This document shows positions 41,801-50,742 of a stretch of DNA of 64,000 bases, piece by piece; the first letter of the stretch is position 1; the number at the start of each line of letters is the position of its first letter. Origin of the DNA: Candidatus Leptofilum proximum (lineage in GTDB: Bacteria; Chloroflexota; Anaerolineae; Promineifilales; Promineifilaceae). The notes under the pieces were generated by a model. It saw nothing but the letters and a program-made list of their open reading frames with translations. It made no database searches and was not told the origin of the DNA. A program made the translations under genes and the position numbers. The stretch spans positions 2,728,001 to 2,792,000 of the forward strand of contig JADJXK010000002.1 in assembly GCA_016710325.1 (NCBI GenBank), read 5' to 3'.

Positions 41801-44800
41801 CCGGAAAATTGATCGCCGCGCTCTGGCACAGCTACAAACTTTTAGCCAGGGAAACGCTGCCGGGAAAACCCTGCCGCAAACGCCACAGCAAGAGCTGGTT
41901 GCCGCCATTTGGCGCGAGGTCCTGCATCTGGAACAGATTGGCATTCACGACAACTTCTTTGCCCTGGGCGGGCATTCCCTGCTAGCCACGCAAATCGTTT
42001 CGCGCATCCGGGATGCGTTCCAGATTGAGCTGCCCATACACACGCTATTCGACGCGCCCACCGTGGCGGAACTGGCGGCGATTGTGGCCGAACGGCGTTC
42101 AAGTGGCACCGCGAAACCACATCTGCCGCTGGTGCCACAGCCGGTTTCAGCCCATCCGCCGCTATCATTTTCGCAGGAACGGATGTGGTTTTTGTACCAA
42201 CTCAACCCCCAGAGCACAGCTTACAATATTCCCGGCGCGTTGCGGCTGTCCGGGCCACTGAATGCCGAGGCGTTGGCCTGGAGCCTGAAGCAACTCTTCA
42301 ACCGCCATGAAAGTTTGCGCACCCGGTTTGTGGTTGTCGATGGCCAGCCTGCCACCTTCATTGAGCCTGATTTTGTTCTAGATATGCCCCTGGAAGATTG
42401 TCGCTCGCTGCCGCGCGATGAGCGGCAGGCGTATGTCATGCACGCGCTGGAAGAGGCCGTGCGCACGCCTTTCCAGTTAGACAAATTGCCTCTGCTTCAC
42501 GTGAAGCTGTTCCAGGTGGATGATGAGGAACATATTTTGCTGGTAAACATGCACCACATCATTTCTGATCAATGGTCGATGGGTGTCTTGAGCCGGGATT
42601 TGGCAACATTTTACCAGGCTTATCTTGAAAACAAACCAGCTAAACTGCCAGATATGCCCGTTCAGGTGCGGGATTATGCGGTGTGGCAGCGCCGCCTGGC
42701 GCAAGCGGGTAGCCTGGAGGCACAGTTTACTTATTGGGCCAAACAGCTCGCTGACTTGCCGACGGTTGAAATGCCCACCGACCGGCCCCGTCCCACCGTG
42801 CAAACATATGAGGGGGCGGTGATAACCGCGCCATTGCCAGAGCCAGTGCGCACTGGCTTGCAGCAGTTGGGCAAGCAGGAAAATGCCACCCCGTTCATGA
42901 TGATGCTGGCTGGTTTTTACCTGCTGATCAACCGGTACACAGACGCGAAAGATATTCCTATTGGTACGCCGATTGCCAACCGGCGCTATGCCCAGACCGA
43001 GCCGTTGATCAGTACGTTGGTGAACACGTTGGTGCTGCGTACGGCCGTTTCCCCCAACCTCACCTTCCGCCAATTCCTGCAGCAGGTGAAAAAGGTCGCC
43101 CTGGAAGCATACGCTCACCAGGATATGCCGTTTGAGCAGTTGGTGGACCGCTTGCAGGTGAAGCGAGACACCAGCCGGTCGCCACTATTCCAGCTGTTTT
43201 TTAACGTGCAAAACGCGCCTTTTTCCCCGCCGGAATTGCCCGGAATTGAAACTGAAGTGATGCTGGTGGATCGGGGTGCGGCCCAATTTGACCTGTCGTT
43301 GACTGTGGACACGGAACTGACTCATCAGGCCATGCTAGAGTTTAACACCACGCTATTTGATTGGGATCGCATGGAGCGCCTGTTCGGTCATTATTGGACC
43401 ATCATGACGGCAGCTGTGGCTGATCCGGATCAGTCCATCGGGGCGCTGCCGCTGATTACCCAGCCAGAGATTGATCATTTGCGGCGGCTGAATGATACGG
43501 CCGTTCCCTACCCCCACACCACCTGTATTCACCAACTATTTGAAACCCAGGCAGAAAAACGTGCCGCTCAACGGGCCTACAGCTTTGCTGGCCTAAGCAA
43601 TACCTACCAGGAACTCAACCAACGGGCCAATCGCCTGGCGCGCCACCTGCAAACGCTGGGCGTGATGCGCGGCGATCTGGTCGGGGTGAAGCTGGAGCGC
43701 TCGCTGGAGATGATTGTGGCGCTTCTGGCGGTGCATAAAGCAGGCGCTGCCTACATTCCGCTGGACCCTGGCTTCCCACCAGACCGGCTGGCCTTCATGC
43801 TGGATGATTCCCAGGCCCGGGCCATTATCACCCACACGCAGCTGTTTAGCGCCGCTGAGGGGCATGCGGGGTTGCAGATTGCCTACGTGGACCAGCTGGG
43901 TCCAGCGCTGGCCCAGCTTGCGGCGCACAACCTGCCGCCCATCGCCACCGCCAACGATCTGGCCTATATGATTTATACGTCTGGTTCCACCGGTAAGCCA
44001 AAAGGGGTGCAGGTAACCCACCGCAACGCGGTCAACTTCTTGCTGTCCATGGCCCAGCAACCGGGGCTGACGCCAGAGGATACGCTTCTTTCCGTCACCA
44101 CCCTCTCCTTCGACATCTCCGTGCTGGAAATATTTCTGCCGCTGATTGTGGGGGCCAGGGGTGAGCTGGTGAGTCGGGAAACGGCCGTAACCCCCGAAAA
44201 ACTGCAAACCGCTCTACAACAATCCGGGGCGACCATCATGCAGGCCACGCCCACCACCTGGCGCCTGCTGCTCGAATCTGGCTGGGCGGGCAACCCCAAC
44301 CTGAAGATACTCTGCGGCGGCGAAGCAATGCCCCGCGACCTGGCCGAACAACTGCTGCCCCGCTGCAAAGAATTGTGGAACATGTACGGTCCTACGGAAA
44401 CAACGGTGTGGTCCTCCATCCATCGCGTACAGAAGGGGCACAGTCCCATTCCAGTAGGCAAGCCAATTGCGAACACCACCTTTTACATTCTCGATCAGCA
44501 GCAACGGCCGTTGCCCATTGGCATCCCTGGAGAGCTGTACATCGGTGGCGCTGGGGTGGCGCACGGCTACTTCAACCGCCCTGAGCTGACGGCAGAAAAA
44601 TTCCTGCAGGCAGCCGATGTAGCGCCTCTGGCCGCTATCCTGCCAGAGGCGGCACAGACGCAAAGACTGTACCGCACTGGCGATCTGGCTCGCTTTTTGC
44701 CCGACGGCAGCGTGGACTTTTTAGGGCGACTCGATCACCAGGTGAAAGTGCGCGGTTATCGCATCGAGCTGGGCGAGATTGAGGCGGTGCTGGCCAGACA

Positions 44801-46076
44801 CCCTGCGCTGCGTGAAGTGGTTGTCACCACCAAGGAGATCGCCGCTGGTGATGTGCGGCTGGTTGCCTATCTGATCCCTGGGGATGATCTGCCAGAAACG
44901 GCCGAACTCCGCAAATTTGTGGGCGACAGCCTGCCCGATTACATGATTCCGGCCGCCTTTGTGACGCTGGATGCCTTCCCCCTCACCCCCAACAAGAAGG
45001 TAAACCGGCGCGCTTTACCGGTGCCTGAGATGCTTACGGCCGTTTCTGCCAAAAACCAGACCACCACGGTCGATCCACTCGAACTGCAGCTTATTCGCAT
45101 CTGGGAACGCGTGTTGGGCGTCAAGGGAATCGGCCGTCATGAAGATTTCTTCGAGCTAGGTGGTCACTCACTGCTCGCCATTCGTGTTTTTAGCGAAATT
45201 GAAAAGATTACCGAGCGGAAATTCCCGCTGTCCATTCTCTTCCGTGCCCCCACCATTGCCCGCCTGGCGGACGCTTTGCGTGAAGAAGGCTGGCACACCA
45301 GTTGGACCTCCCTGGTGCCCATACAGCCCAATGGCACAAAGCCCGTCTTCTTTTACGTTGCGCCATTTCTCATCAGCCTGCTCAGCTTTGCCCGATTGGC
45401 CCGCCATCTTGGCGAGGATCAGCCGCTGTACGGCTTGCAACCACAAGGAATGGATGGCAATCAGCCGCATCACACGCGTATAGAGGATATGGCAGCCCAT
45501 TACATCAAAGAAATGCGCACCATACAACCGCACGGACCGTACTGCTTGGGCGGGCACTGTGCCGGCAGTTGGGTAGCTTTTGAAATGGCTCAGCAGTTGC
45601 AGGCCGCCGGCGAAGAGATCCAACTGTTGGTCCTCGTCGATTCAGAACCGCCGAACATAATCCCGCCGCAAGTACATCGCTTGAAGTATCTTATCCAGCG
45701 CGCCATGTTTTACTGGACAGACAAGCGTCTTTGGCACGCCATTGGCTGGAAACTACAGCTGCTTTATCAGAACCTTTTACTACTACATCTGGGTGGCACT
45801 GAAGCGCGACGTGTTGCCACTATTCGCCAGGCTCATGCCCATGCCCATCGTGATTACCATTCCGGTCTTTTCCACGGAGATGTCACTTTCATCCGCAGTA
45901 AAGAGTCTGCCCAACTGACTGATAAGGATTGGCACCTCCAATGGTCAGAACTGATTTCCGGTGAACTTCACACCGTAGTTGCCGATTGCACCCACGCGGG
46001 TTTGGTACTGGAACCGGGAGCTGCCGAACTAGCAACCGCAATTGGCACGGCAGTAGAAGAAGCCCAATCCCGTTAG
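38853..46076 (+). CDS. two-module nonribosomal peptide synthetase, C-A-T-C-A-T-TE
   Basis: 2407 residues. Condensation domains have HHIITDMWS (His ~162) and HHIISDQWS (~1233). Adenylation domains are at ~500-1000 and ~1560-2040 (YTSGSTGQPKG; YTSGSTGKPKG). Carrier Ser sites are in LGGHSL (~1042, ~2106). A C-terminal thioesterase has GGHCAG, with Cys2236 as nucleophile instead of Ser, Asp in VLVDSEPP and His in DCTHAGLV. By hand alignment to GrsA the A1 specificity code reads D-A-Y-T-V-A-A-V-C-K (near phenylalanine) and A2 D-I-L-Q-L-G-M-V-W-K (near glycine). No epimerase or methyltransferase domain. The leading C domain suggests that an acyl group or a donor starts the chain, so an N-acyl-Phe-Gly-like product is the simplest guess. 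No MbtH, transporter or PPTase gene is adjacent. Eight ACGGCCGT palindromes show that it belongs to the resident genome style. Confidence 0.93.
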   Translation: MKQSPVSNIEEPATNLAQINNQLTSNPSDEIKHYPLSYNQRSIWLHHVLNPQSVANNVVQTIYFQNKIDIQVFREALQAVTNRHAALRTTFAEIEGEPVQLVHSHRPVFFQPEDVSAWSEEELQNRLSEESYRLFDLQDGPLFRAFLFSQEPQKHVFLFSMHHIITDMWSIAIFIKELFHHYNEIQGTAKKKFPPLRHSYQDFVLKQQELLSGSEARRLQTFWEQQLQGELPLLNLPTDKPPQKSLAHQGAVHILTLNEQLSKRLAELASGHKTSLLSQLFAAYQILLRRYSGQDDILVGSPQANRTAETARLIGYFVNPVILRVKEEENPPFSRFVRQVHQIVEDAFAHGVYPLQKIMEDGQTTRATSNSPGQALFRVGFSWQKSLRVGDDLMSAGALGVAHRGVVDGFDSAPYPSPAQVSPLDLTLSFGEVEQQIVIRFEYRTDLFTEATIVRMAAHFQAILEQLVTAPETPIANFAILTAEEKTLLAQWNSGQHTAPPDKTFPEMFAAQAAQTPGAVALRFGDQALTYAALNGRSNQLAHYLQSLGIQKESIVGIYMETSLEMITAVLAVLKAGAAFLPLDAAFPANRLAFIFADANVDCVLTQKHLCHQLPATIANRICLDTDWDSAVAPLPSASLPHTIAQDDMAYVIYTSGSTGQPKGVGINHLGLSNLVHEQREFFGIQPGERILQFASLSFDAAVYELATAFGAGATLVLIESKDRIPGEPLNDFLRKEQINFATLPPSSLAVTSAQGLPHLHTVVSAGEACTQELVEQWAVGRRFVNAYGPTEATVCATTTVINPGNQPISIGRPIRNFQVFVLDKWMQPVPVGVPGELYIGSPFSLARGYLNRPELTAEKFIPNPFYPHSPSEKLFRTGDLVKYLPDGQLLFLGRIDNQVKIRGYRIELGEIESVITSHPFVREAVVMTLESELDKKRLVAYFTAEKEVPTPEDLRSYVRSLLPEYMVPATLVRIEQFPLTTSRKIDRRALAQLQTFSQGNAAGKTLPQTPQQELVAAIWREVLHLEQIGIHDNFFALGGHSLLATQIVSRIRDAFQIELPIHTLFDAPTVAELAAIVAERRSSGTAKPHLPLVPQPVSAHPPLSFSQERMWFLYQLNPQSTAYNIPGALRLSGPLNAEALAWSLKQLFNRHESLRTRFVVVDGQPATFIEPDFVLDMPLEDCRSLPRDERQAYVMHALEEAVRTPFQLDKLPLLHVKLFQVDDEEHILLVNMHHIISDQWSMGVLSRDLATFYQAYLENKPAKLPDMPVQVRDYAVWQRRLAQAGSLEAQFTYWAKQLADLPTVEMPTDRPRPTVQTYEGAVITAPLPEPVRTGLQQLGKQENATPFMMMLAGFYLLINRYTDAKDIPIGTPIANRRYAQTEPLISTLVNTLVLRTAVSPNLTFRQFLQQVKKVALEAYAHQDMPFEQLVDRLQVKRDTSRSPLFQLFFNVQNAPFSPPELPGIETEVMLVDRGAAQFDLSLTVDTELTHQAMLEFNTTLFDWDRMERLFGHYWTIMTAAVADPDQSIGALPLITQPEIDHLRRLNDTAVPYPHTTCIHQLFETQAEKRAAQRAYSFAGLSNTYQELNQRANRLARHLQTLGVMRGDLVGVKLERSLEMIVALLAVHKAGAAYIPLDPGFPPDRLAFMLDDSQARAIITHTQLFSAAEGHAGLQIAYVDQLGPALAQLAAHNLPPIATANDLAYMIYTSGSTGKPKGVQVTHRNAVNFLLSMAQQPGLTPEDTLLSVTTLSFDISVLEIFLPLIVGARGELVSRETAVTPEKLQTALQQSGATIMQATPTTWRLLLESGWAGNPNLKILCGGEAMPRDLAEQLLPRCKELWNMYGPTETTVWSSIHRVQKGHSPIPVGKPIANTTFYILDQQQRPLPIGIPGELYIGGAGVAHGYFNRPELTAEKFLQAADVAPLAAILPEAAQTQRLYRTGDLARFLPDGSVDFLGRLDHQVKVRGYRIELGEIEAVLARHPALREVVVTTKEIAAGDVRLVAYLIPGDDLPETAELRKFVGDSLPDYMIPAAFVTLDAFPLTPNKKVNRRALPVPEMLTAVSAKNQTTTVDPLELQLIRIWERVLGVKGIGRHEDFFELGGHSLLAIRVFSEIEKITERKFPLSILFRAPTIARLADALREEGWHTSWTSLVPIQPNGTKPVFFYVAPFLISLLSFARLARHLGEDQPLYGLQPQGMDGNQPHHTRIEDMAAHYIKEMRTIQPHGPYCLGGHCAGSWVAFEMAQQLQAAGEEIQLLVLVDSEPPNIIPPQVHRLKYLIQRAMFYWTDKRLWHAIGWKLQLLYQNLLLLHLGGTEARRVATIRQAHAHAHRDYHSGLFHGDVTFIRSKESAQLTDKDWHLQWSELISGELHTVVADCTHAGLVLEPGAAELATAIGTAVEEAQSR

Positions 46077-46196
46077 CCAAACATCGAAACGATTACTACG
46101 ACAGTGACAAATAGAGATTTATTACTGCTTGCCACATTATTGGCAAAGGTAATGCGAATAAATTTTGAAGTAGATAGGGTCTTGGGTAAAAGAGGA

Positions 46197-46234
46197 GTGG
46201 CGTCACTTAAAATCAAAAGTTCAAGTGGCGCCAC
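46197..46234. terminator. hairpin downstream of the NRPS gene
   Basis: GTGGCGTCACTT (46197-46208) pairs with AAGTGGCGCCAC (46223-46234), one mismatch in 12, loop 14 nt. No U-run follows directly. Likely an mRNA 3' end structure between the NRPS gene and the converging YozE-like gene. Confidence 0.45.
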
Positions 46235-46372
46235 AGTTTAAGGGGGAAGAAGTAAAAATAGGAAGAGTGTTTATAAAGTAGTACCGTATTCTTACGGCTT
46301 CTATTAAGGTTTTTGAGCTTATTTTGTTTCTTGGGAAAGGAACCGAGTGTTCGACTTTAGCATCAACTGGGG

Positions 46373-46606
46373 TCAGGACGGCCGTACCTGGTGTTGGTAC
46401 TCATTCCACGCCAGGTTAAACGCCTCAATTACCGCCGGGGAAGCATTTTTATCTATCAACCAGGTTGCCCAAATCATGTGACCATTGGCCTTTTTGCGCG
46501 TGGTTTGTGGCTCTTCAAACTGGCTCATTGTGTGGGCAAAATCGCCAATGATGTCTTTGCGTTCGGTTTGTGTTTGCAGCCATTGGTAGAAAGAGAAGGA
46601 TTCCAT
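46373..46606 (-). CDS. YozE-like (SAM-like fold) small protein
   Basis: 77 residues. SFYQWLQTQTERKDIIGDFA, the central HMIWATWLID and the ending VIEAFNLAWNEYQ fit the YozE/SAM-like family, whose members start SFYxWL and end with an AFxxAWxEY helix. The family is small, soluble and has no firmly known role. It is a single gene converging on the NRPS. An ACGGCCGT palindrome overlaps its 3' end (46379). Confidence 0.65.
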   Translation of the reverse strand: MESFSFYQWLQTQTERKDIIGDFAHTMSQFEEPQTTRKKANGHMIWATWLIDKNASPAVIEAFNLAWNEYQHQVRPS

Positions 46607-46984
46607 AGTACAGTTGACCTCACTTGCCTGTTTCCTGGCGCCATCTGGCGTGACGCTTTTTCAATACAATGGCTCCCTGGGGTGTCCAATATCTTCTGAT
46701 CTGGACTAGTGACATAATAGCACCGTATACTTAAGATTGTAATTAAGAAGCGGTGAAATGAAGTGCAGAGATCTTGGTACTTTTGGCCCATTTAAGCAGA
46801 CTATAGTGACATTTTATGTTTTGCTAGAACGGGTTAAAATTGAGAGGCTGGCAAGATCACTATCAAATACACAAGATTGTGCTTGCGAATCCCATCACAC
46901 TGGTATACGCTTATCCATGCTAAAGATGATTTGTCTAATGCGTAAATTTTTAGCTGACTGTGTGACAAAGAATTAAAACAATCC
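46607..46984. other. intergenic region between divergent genes
   Basis: 378 bp separating two genes transcribed away from each other, so it should hold two promoters. A GGCGCCATCTGGCG near-palindrome is at 46639-46652. No RNA gene or long frame is recognised; the 72-codon frame at 46758 has no support. Confidence 0.4.
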
Positions 46985-48094
46985 ATGGCAAATGATCGGG
47001 CAAAATATCAAAAGGCAATCCAGGTAGGCGCTGCTTACAATAAAGCGAAACGTTGGAAGGACGCGTTTACGGCTTTTCGCGTTGCCGTAGGGGAGTTCCC
47101 CAACGATGCGGCCGCTTACGCCGGTTTAGGTGAAGCGTGCCTGGGCCTTAAGCAGCTGGATCGCGCCCTGGATTGTTTTAAACTGGCCGCGCGCTACTCT
47201 AAAGGGGACATTGTTTATTTGCGCCGGGTGGCCGACATTCAAGAACGGCAAGGACAGCTGGCGGAAGCAGCACGTACTTACCTGGCCATTGGTGAAATTT
47301 TGTTAAAGCAGCGCCAGCTTGACGAGGCAATCGGCAACTGGGAGCGTTCGATCCGGCTGGATTCTACGCTGCTGGGCTCGCACAAGCGGTTGGCGATGGT
47401 GTTCCAGCGGTTGAACCGCACACGAGACGCCGTGCGCGAATACCTGGCCATTGCCCGCATTTTGCAGATGCGGGGCGACAAGAGCAAAGCGCTGCAGATG
47501 TGCCAGGCAGCACTGCGCCTGGACCCCGGCAATGAGGATGTATTAACGGCCGTTGAACTCATTCGTCACGGAGAATCGGCGTTTGATACACCAGAACCAC
47601 CTGCACCGGAACCACCCAAGGTGGCGCCTGGTCTATCGGCCGAAGAACAGGCCGAAGCCGACAGCCTGACTGAAACCGTCCGCCAGATGGCGGCCATCTT
47701 TGAAGCCGAGCGCCATGAGCAGACCCTGGCTGAGCAGGAAGAGATCACCGACCCCATCGAAAAAGCACGCCGGGTGGCGCACGAGGAGCTGGCGGCAGAG
47801 CTGTTCCGCGAAGAAGACGAAGATTCAGACGCCGCCAACGGCCTGAGCAAGTTGGAACGAGATGCACTGCTGGGGCAGGCAATGGATTTTGAGATGCGCG
47901 GCCATTTAGATGACGCCATCGGCTGTTACCAACGAGCCATTCGTGGCGGACTGCGGCTGCCAGCGGCTTATTTCATGCTTGGGCTGCTGTATGCCAACAA
48001 CCAGCAAATGAACGAAGCCAGGAAGGTGCTGGCTCTCGCCGCCAAAAACCCCGTATATCTGCAGGCAAGCAAACTGACTATCAACGGCCGTTAA
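46985..48094 (+). CDS. TPR-repeat protein
   Basis: 369 residues. The N-terminal ~190 residues are consecutive TPR units (AYNKAKRWKDAFTAFRVAVG; AYAGLGEACLGLKQLDRALD; LDEAIGNWERSIRLDSTLLG). A Pro/Glu-rich acidic linker follows (~195-290, PEPPAPEPPKVAPG), then a final TPR pair (DFEMRGHLDDAIGCYQRAI). No signal peptide or enzyme domain; probably a cytosolic scaffold. It is followed after 40 bp by a DUF3253 gene on the same strand. Confidence 0.8.
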   Translation: MANDRAKYQKAIQVGAAYNKAKRWKDAFTAFRVAVGEFPNDAAAYAGLGEACLGLKQLDRALDCFKLAARYSKGDIVYLRRVADIQERQGQLAEAARTYLAIGEILLKQRQLDEAIGNWERSIRLDSTLLGSHKRLAMVFQRLNRTRDAVREYLAIARILQMRGDKSKALQMCQAALRLDPGNEDVLTAVELIRHGESAFDTPEPPAPEPPKVAPGLSAEEQAEADSLTETVRQMAAIFEAERHEQTLAEQEEITDPIEKARRVAHEELAAELFREEDEDSDAANGLSKLERDALLGQAMDFEMRGHLDDAIGCYQRAIRGGLRLPAAYFMLGLLYANNQQMNEARKVLALAAKNPVYLQASKLTINGR

Positions 48095-48134
48095 CACCCT
48101 ACACACCCACCCTACCAAAAGCAGGAAACCCAAC

Positions 48135-48452
48135 ATGCCAAAACCAAGAAAGTTCCGCATTAGTGATGAAGCGGTATTTGAAACAATTTTGCAAATGTGC
48201 ACCGCCGCCTGGCCCGATGAAACGGTGCGCCCCGAAGATATTGCCATGACGCTGCACCCGGAAGAGTGGCAGGCGCTCACCAGGCGCATTCGCCTGGCCG
48301 TGAAGCAGCTGGCTGAAGCGGGCCACGTGCAGATTTTGCGCAAGGGCAAACCAGCCGATCCAGACGATTTTAAAGGCGTCTACCGCCTGCAAATTGCCGA
48401 AAGTTTTTGGGGACCAACCCCCGCTACCCCGCCTACGGCGCCAGCTGAATAA
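48135..48452 (+). CDS. DUF3253 family protein
   Basis: 105 residues with a winged-helix pattern: ILQMCTAAWPDETVRPEDIA, then EWQALTRRIRLAVKQLAEAG, then the wing VQILRKGKPADP and a GVYRL end. This is the DUF3253 layout (dipeptide DP before the final strand). AGGAAA precedes the ATG. Its last 20 bp overlap, tail to tail, the 3' end of the DUF89 gene on the other strand. Function unknown; a small DNA-binding role is plausible from the fold. Confidence 0.75.
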   Translation: MPKPRKFRISDEAVFETILQMCTAAWPDETVRPEDIAMTLHPEEWQALTRRIRLAVKQLAEAGHVQILRKGKPADPDDFKGVYRLQIAESFWGPTPATPPTAPAE

Positions 48453-49638
48453 CGCCCCAACGGCCGTTGATCAACCACTCCTCTTCAACCTGAGACATTT
48501 TTGCCAGCGTGGCCTCGCTTAAGCCCGCCAGCACTTCAGACTTGCCGGTGCGCAGAAAAAGCGCCGTCGTGGGCAGGTAGCTGACGATGCTGGTAATGGG
48601 CGTGGTGAACGGCCACTGCGCATCGCCCAGGGCGCGGCGGTAGTTGGCGTCTCCCTTGCTGATGAGCAGGTCAGCCGCGGCCAGCGTTTGCCGCAAATCG
48701 GTGGGCAGTTCCCATAAGGGATGAGGCGAGGTCCAAAAGGGGTGGGTGAGCAGGCGCAAACGGCCGTCCAGCACATACTCCGTCAGCCGCTCACCCATTT
48801 GCTGCAAGGCGACATCCTCGCTCTGGCGCAGGACGGCCATCGTTGCTTCCACGTCGATAATGGTGGCATCGGACACAAACGTGGGGAAGAGCTTCAGGTG
48901 AAACCGCACCGTGCTGGTCTTGTCCACCGCCAGCAGGTAATCTGCCAGGCACAAATCGCCCACCAGTTCAAGCCCGGCATTGTCGATGATGAAGTCAATT
49001 TGCGGCAGTCCGTTTTGCAGCAGCTGGGTAACGGCCGTTGCATCATCCACCAATAAATGAGCCGAGCGGTCGGCGGCAGCGGCGTGGTGGGGCATCGCTT
49101 CGTCACCCGCGGCCCACATGCTCAGGTCTGCCTGGTTGCCCCAGAGGTCGGCCAGCAGCAGCTGGCGGAAGTTTTCCTTGTGCCAACCCTGGGGAATCAT
49201 CTCGTTGAGCTTGACGATGAGCGTGTATGTCTGGGCTTCGGCCACGGCCAGGCTGTGTTTTTTCTGGGACGTGAATGGATCAATGCCGCTGCGAAAATGA
49301 TCAACCGCCGCGGCAATCTGCCGGTAGAAATAGGTTTCCACAAAAAACCACGGCGCTTCCAGCCAGTTTTGCCCGCGCTGTGGCTCGATGTTGGCCTGCC
49401 AGGCGGCCAGGTCGGGGGCCAGGTGGGCGGGCAGCGGCCGTATCTCGCCATACGGAATGTCATCGAGCAGGCGCTGCAGGAGGGGTACGGCCGTTTTGGG
49501 CAGATCATTCTCGGCGAAGACACGCTGCAAAATGTCAGAAAGCCGCCGAACAACCGAATCTTCGGTGAAGGCTGTCGTCATGCCGCGTAAGGGCGGCGGG
49601 ACGGGCAGGTTAGGGACAGTGGACCATTGTTGAGACAT
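48433..49638 (-). CDS. DUF89 / ARMT1-like damage-control phosphatase
   Basis: 401 residues from the ATG at 49638; the frame continues upstream to 49779, but that part lies inside the methyltransferase gene and is not protein-like. Family features: IIDNAGLELVGDLCLADYLL (the metal-binding Asp-Asn motif DNAGxE), FVSDATIIDV, LLISKGDANYR and a late LRTGKSEVL. DUF89 proteins are metal-dependent phosphatases acting on damaged or unwanted phosphometabolites; the ARMT1-type architecture with a helical N-terminal part fits best. It starts 1 bp after the stop of the methyltransferase gene, in a three-gene VOC-methyltransferase-DUF89 operon, suggesting a shared metabolite-repair role. Confidence 0.82.
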   Translation of the reverse strand: MSQQWSTVPNLPVPPPLRGMTTAFTEDSVVRRLSDILQRVFAENDLPKTAVPLLQRLLDDIPYGEIRPLPAHLAPDLAAWQANIEPQRGQNWLEAPWFFVETYFYRQIAAAVDHFRSGIDPFTSQKKHSLAVAEAQTYTLIVKLNEMIPQGWHKENFRQLLLADLWGNQADLSMWAAGDEAMPHHAAAADRSAHLLVDDATAVTQLLQNGLPQIDFIIDNAGLELVGDLCLADYLLAVDKTSTVRFHLKLFPTFVSDATIIDVEATMAVLRQSEDVALQQMGERLTEYVLDGRLRLLTHPFWTSPHPLWELPTDLRQTLAAADLLISKGDANYRRALGDAQWPFTTPITSIVSYLPTTALFLRTGKSEVLAGLSEATLAKMSQVEEEWLINGRWGVIQLAP

Positions 49639-49639
49639 G

Positions 49640-50281
49640 TTAGCCTGTTTTGTAGGCCACCAACAGGCCATCGCGAATGGGCAGCAGCGATGAAATCCAG
49701 TCGGGGCTGGTGGTGAGCATTTGGGTGGTATTACGGATTGCCTGGGTAGCCTCCCCCTGTTCGGATTGGTCCCAAACACGGCCGCTCCACGCCATATTGT
49801 CGATAATTAGCACGCCGCCGGGACGCAGCTTTTCTTCAATCACTGCCAGCGAATCGGGATAAGCTGATTTTTCGATGTCGTTGAAAATGAGATCAAACGG
49901 CCCTTCGGCCTGGCGCAGCGTTTCGACGGCTTCACCCAGGTGGAACTGCACCAGGTCCTGGTAGCCCAATACCCGCAAATGCTCTCGTGCCATCTGCGAC
50001 AGCTCTTCGTCCCACACTACGTGGTGCACCTGGCCACCACCGTTTTCACGCACTGCACGGGCAAACCAGGCAGTGGAGTAACCATAACCCGACCCCAGCT
50101 CAAAGACGCTGCGGGCCTTGACCATGCGGGCCATGAGGTAACACGCCTGCCCGGAAGCCGGGCCAATGATGGGGAAGTTGTATTTGTCGGCGTAGGCTTC
50201 CATTTTTTGCAGTTCAGACGGCCGTTCCGGCACCAATTCCTGCAAATAGCGCTCTAAATTTTCCTTGTAGTTATCACTCAA
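49640..50281 (-). CDS. class I SAM-dependent O-methyltransferase
   Basis: 213 residues. Motif I is VFELGSGYGYST, followed by the acidic VVWDEEL, the FDLIFNDIEKS catalytic-metal region and GGVLIIDNMAWSGRV, all typical of the caffeoyl-CoA/catechol O-methyltransferase class, which uses a divalent metal. A short helical N-terminus (NLERYLQELVPERPSEL) is usual for the class. The ATG overlaps the stop of the VOC gene by 4 bp (50278-50281), and the next gene starts 1 bp after its own stop. The substrate cannot be told. Confidence 0.87.
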   Translation of the reverse strand: MSDNYKENLERYLQELVPERPSELQKMEAYADKYNFPIIGPASGQACYLMARMVKARSVFELGSGYGYSTAWFARAVRENGGGQVHHVVWDEELSQMAREHLRVLGYQDLVQFHLGEAVETLRQAEGPFDLIFNDIEKSAYPDSLAVIEEKLRPGGVLIIDNMAWSGRVWDQSEQGEATQAIRNTTQMLTTSPDWISSLLPIRDGLLVAYKTG

Positions 50282-50652
50282 AACGTGTCTCCTTCTTGCA
50301 TAAACTCCAGCCGGTTGCCAAATGGATCGTTGACATAAAATCGCCGCACGCCCACGCCGGACTCATCGGCCACGATGGTTATGCCTGCCGCCTCCAGCTC
50401 GGCCTGGGCTGCCGCCAGGTCGGCCACGCGCAGGCCGGGGTGGGCCTTGGTGGCGGGAACAAAATCCGCCTGGACGCCGAGGTGCAGCTCCACGCCCTGC
50501 CCGGCAAACCAGCAGCCACCCTTGGCCTTGAGCGGTTCAGGTTTTTCCAGCTCGCGCAGGTGGAGGATACGGCCGTAAAATTCCCTGGCCTGTTCCTCCC
50601 CACCCGGCGGCATCGCCAGCTGCACATGATCCAATCGTGTAATTCGCATCAT
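50278..50652 (-). CDS. VOC / glyoxalase-family protein
   Basis: 124 residues, a single VOC domain: LDHVQLAMPPGGEEQAREFY (first beta-alpha-beta unit with the metal-ligand His), VELHLGV, LEAAGITI and YVNDPFGNRLEFMQ (last ligand Glu). Single-domain VOC proteins act as dimers on small electrophiles, fosfomycin-like compounds or dioxygenase substrates. First gene of the VOC-methyltransferase-DUF89 operon, with a 4-bp overlap to the next gene. Confidence 0.85.
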   Translation of the reverse strand: MMRITRLDHVQLAMPPGGEEQAREFYGRILHLRELEKPEPLKAKGGCWFAGQGVELHLGVQADFVPATKAHPGLRVADLAAAQAELEAAGITIVADESGVGVRRFYVNDPFGNRLEFMQEGDTF

Positions 50653-50690
50653 ACCAGAAGTAAAAAGATAAATAGTTCAGGACACAGATC

Positions 50691-50742
50691 AATGCATATT
50701 TTTTGTTTTAGATCTGTGGCAATCTGTGTTTATCTGTGTCCC
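50691..50742. repeat. ATCTGTGT-rich repeat overlapping the YfhO gene end
   Basis: AGATCTGTGGCAATCTGTG and TTTATCTGTGTCCCA form a short direct-repeat pattern common as an intergenic element in environmental genomes. Here it supplies the stop codon and last residues of the YfhO-like protein. Confidence 0.5.

Noticed and set aside
46758..46976. 72-codon frame between the YozE-like and TPR genes
   Set aside because: Lies in the divergent promoter region, no ribosome site, and is not protein-like.
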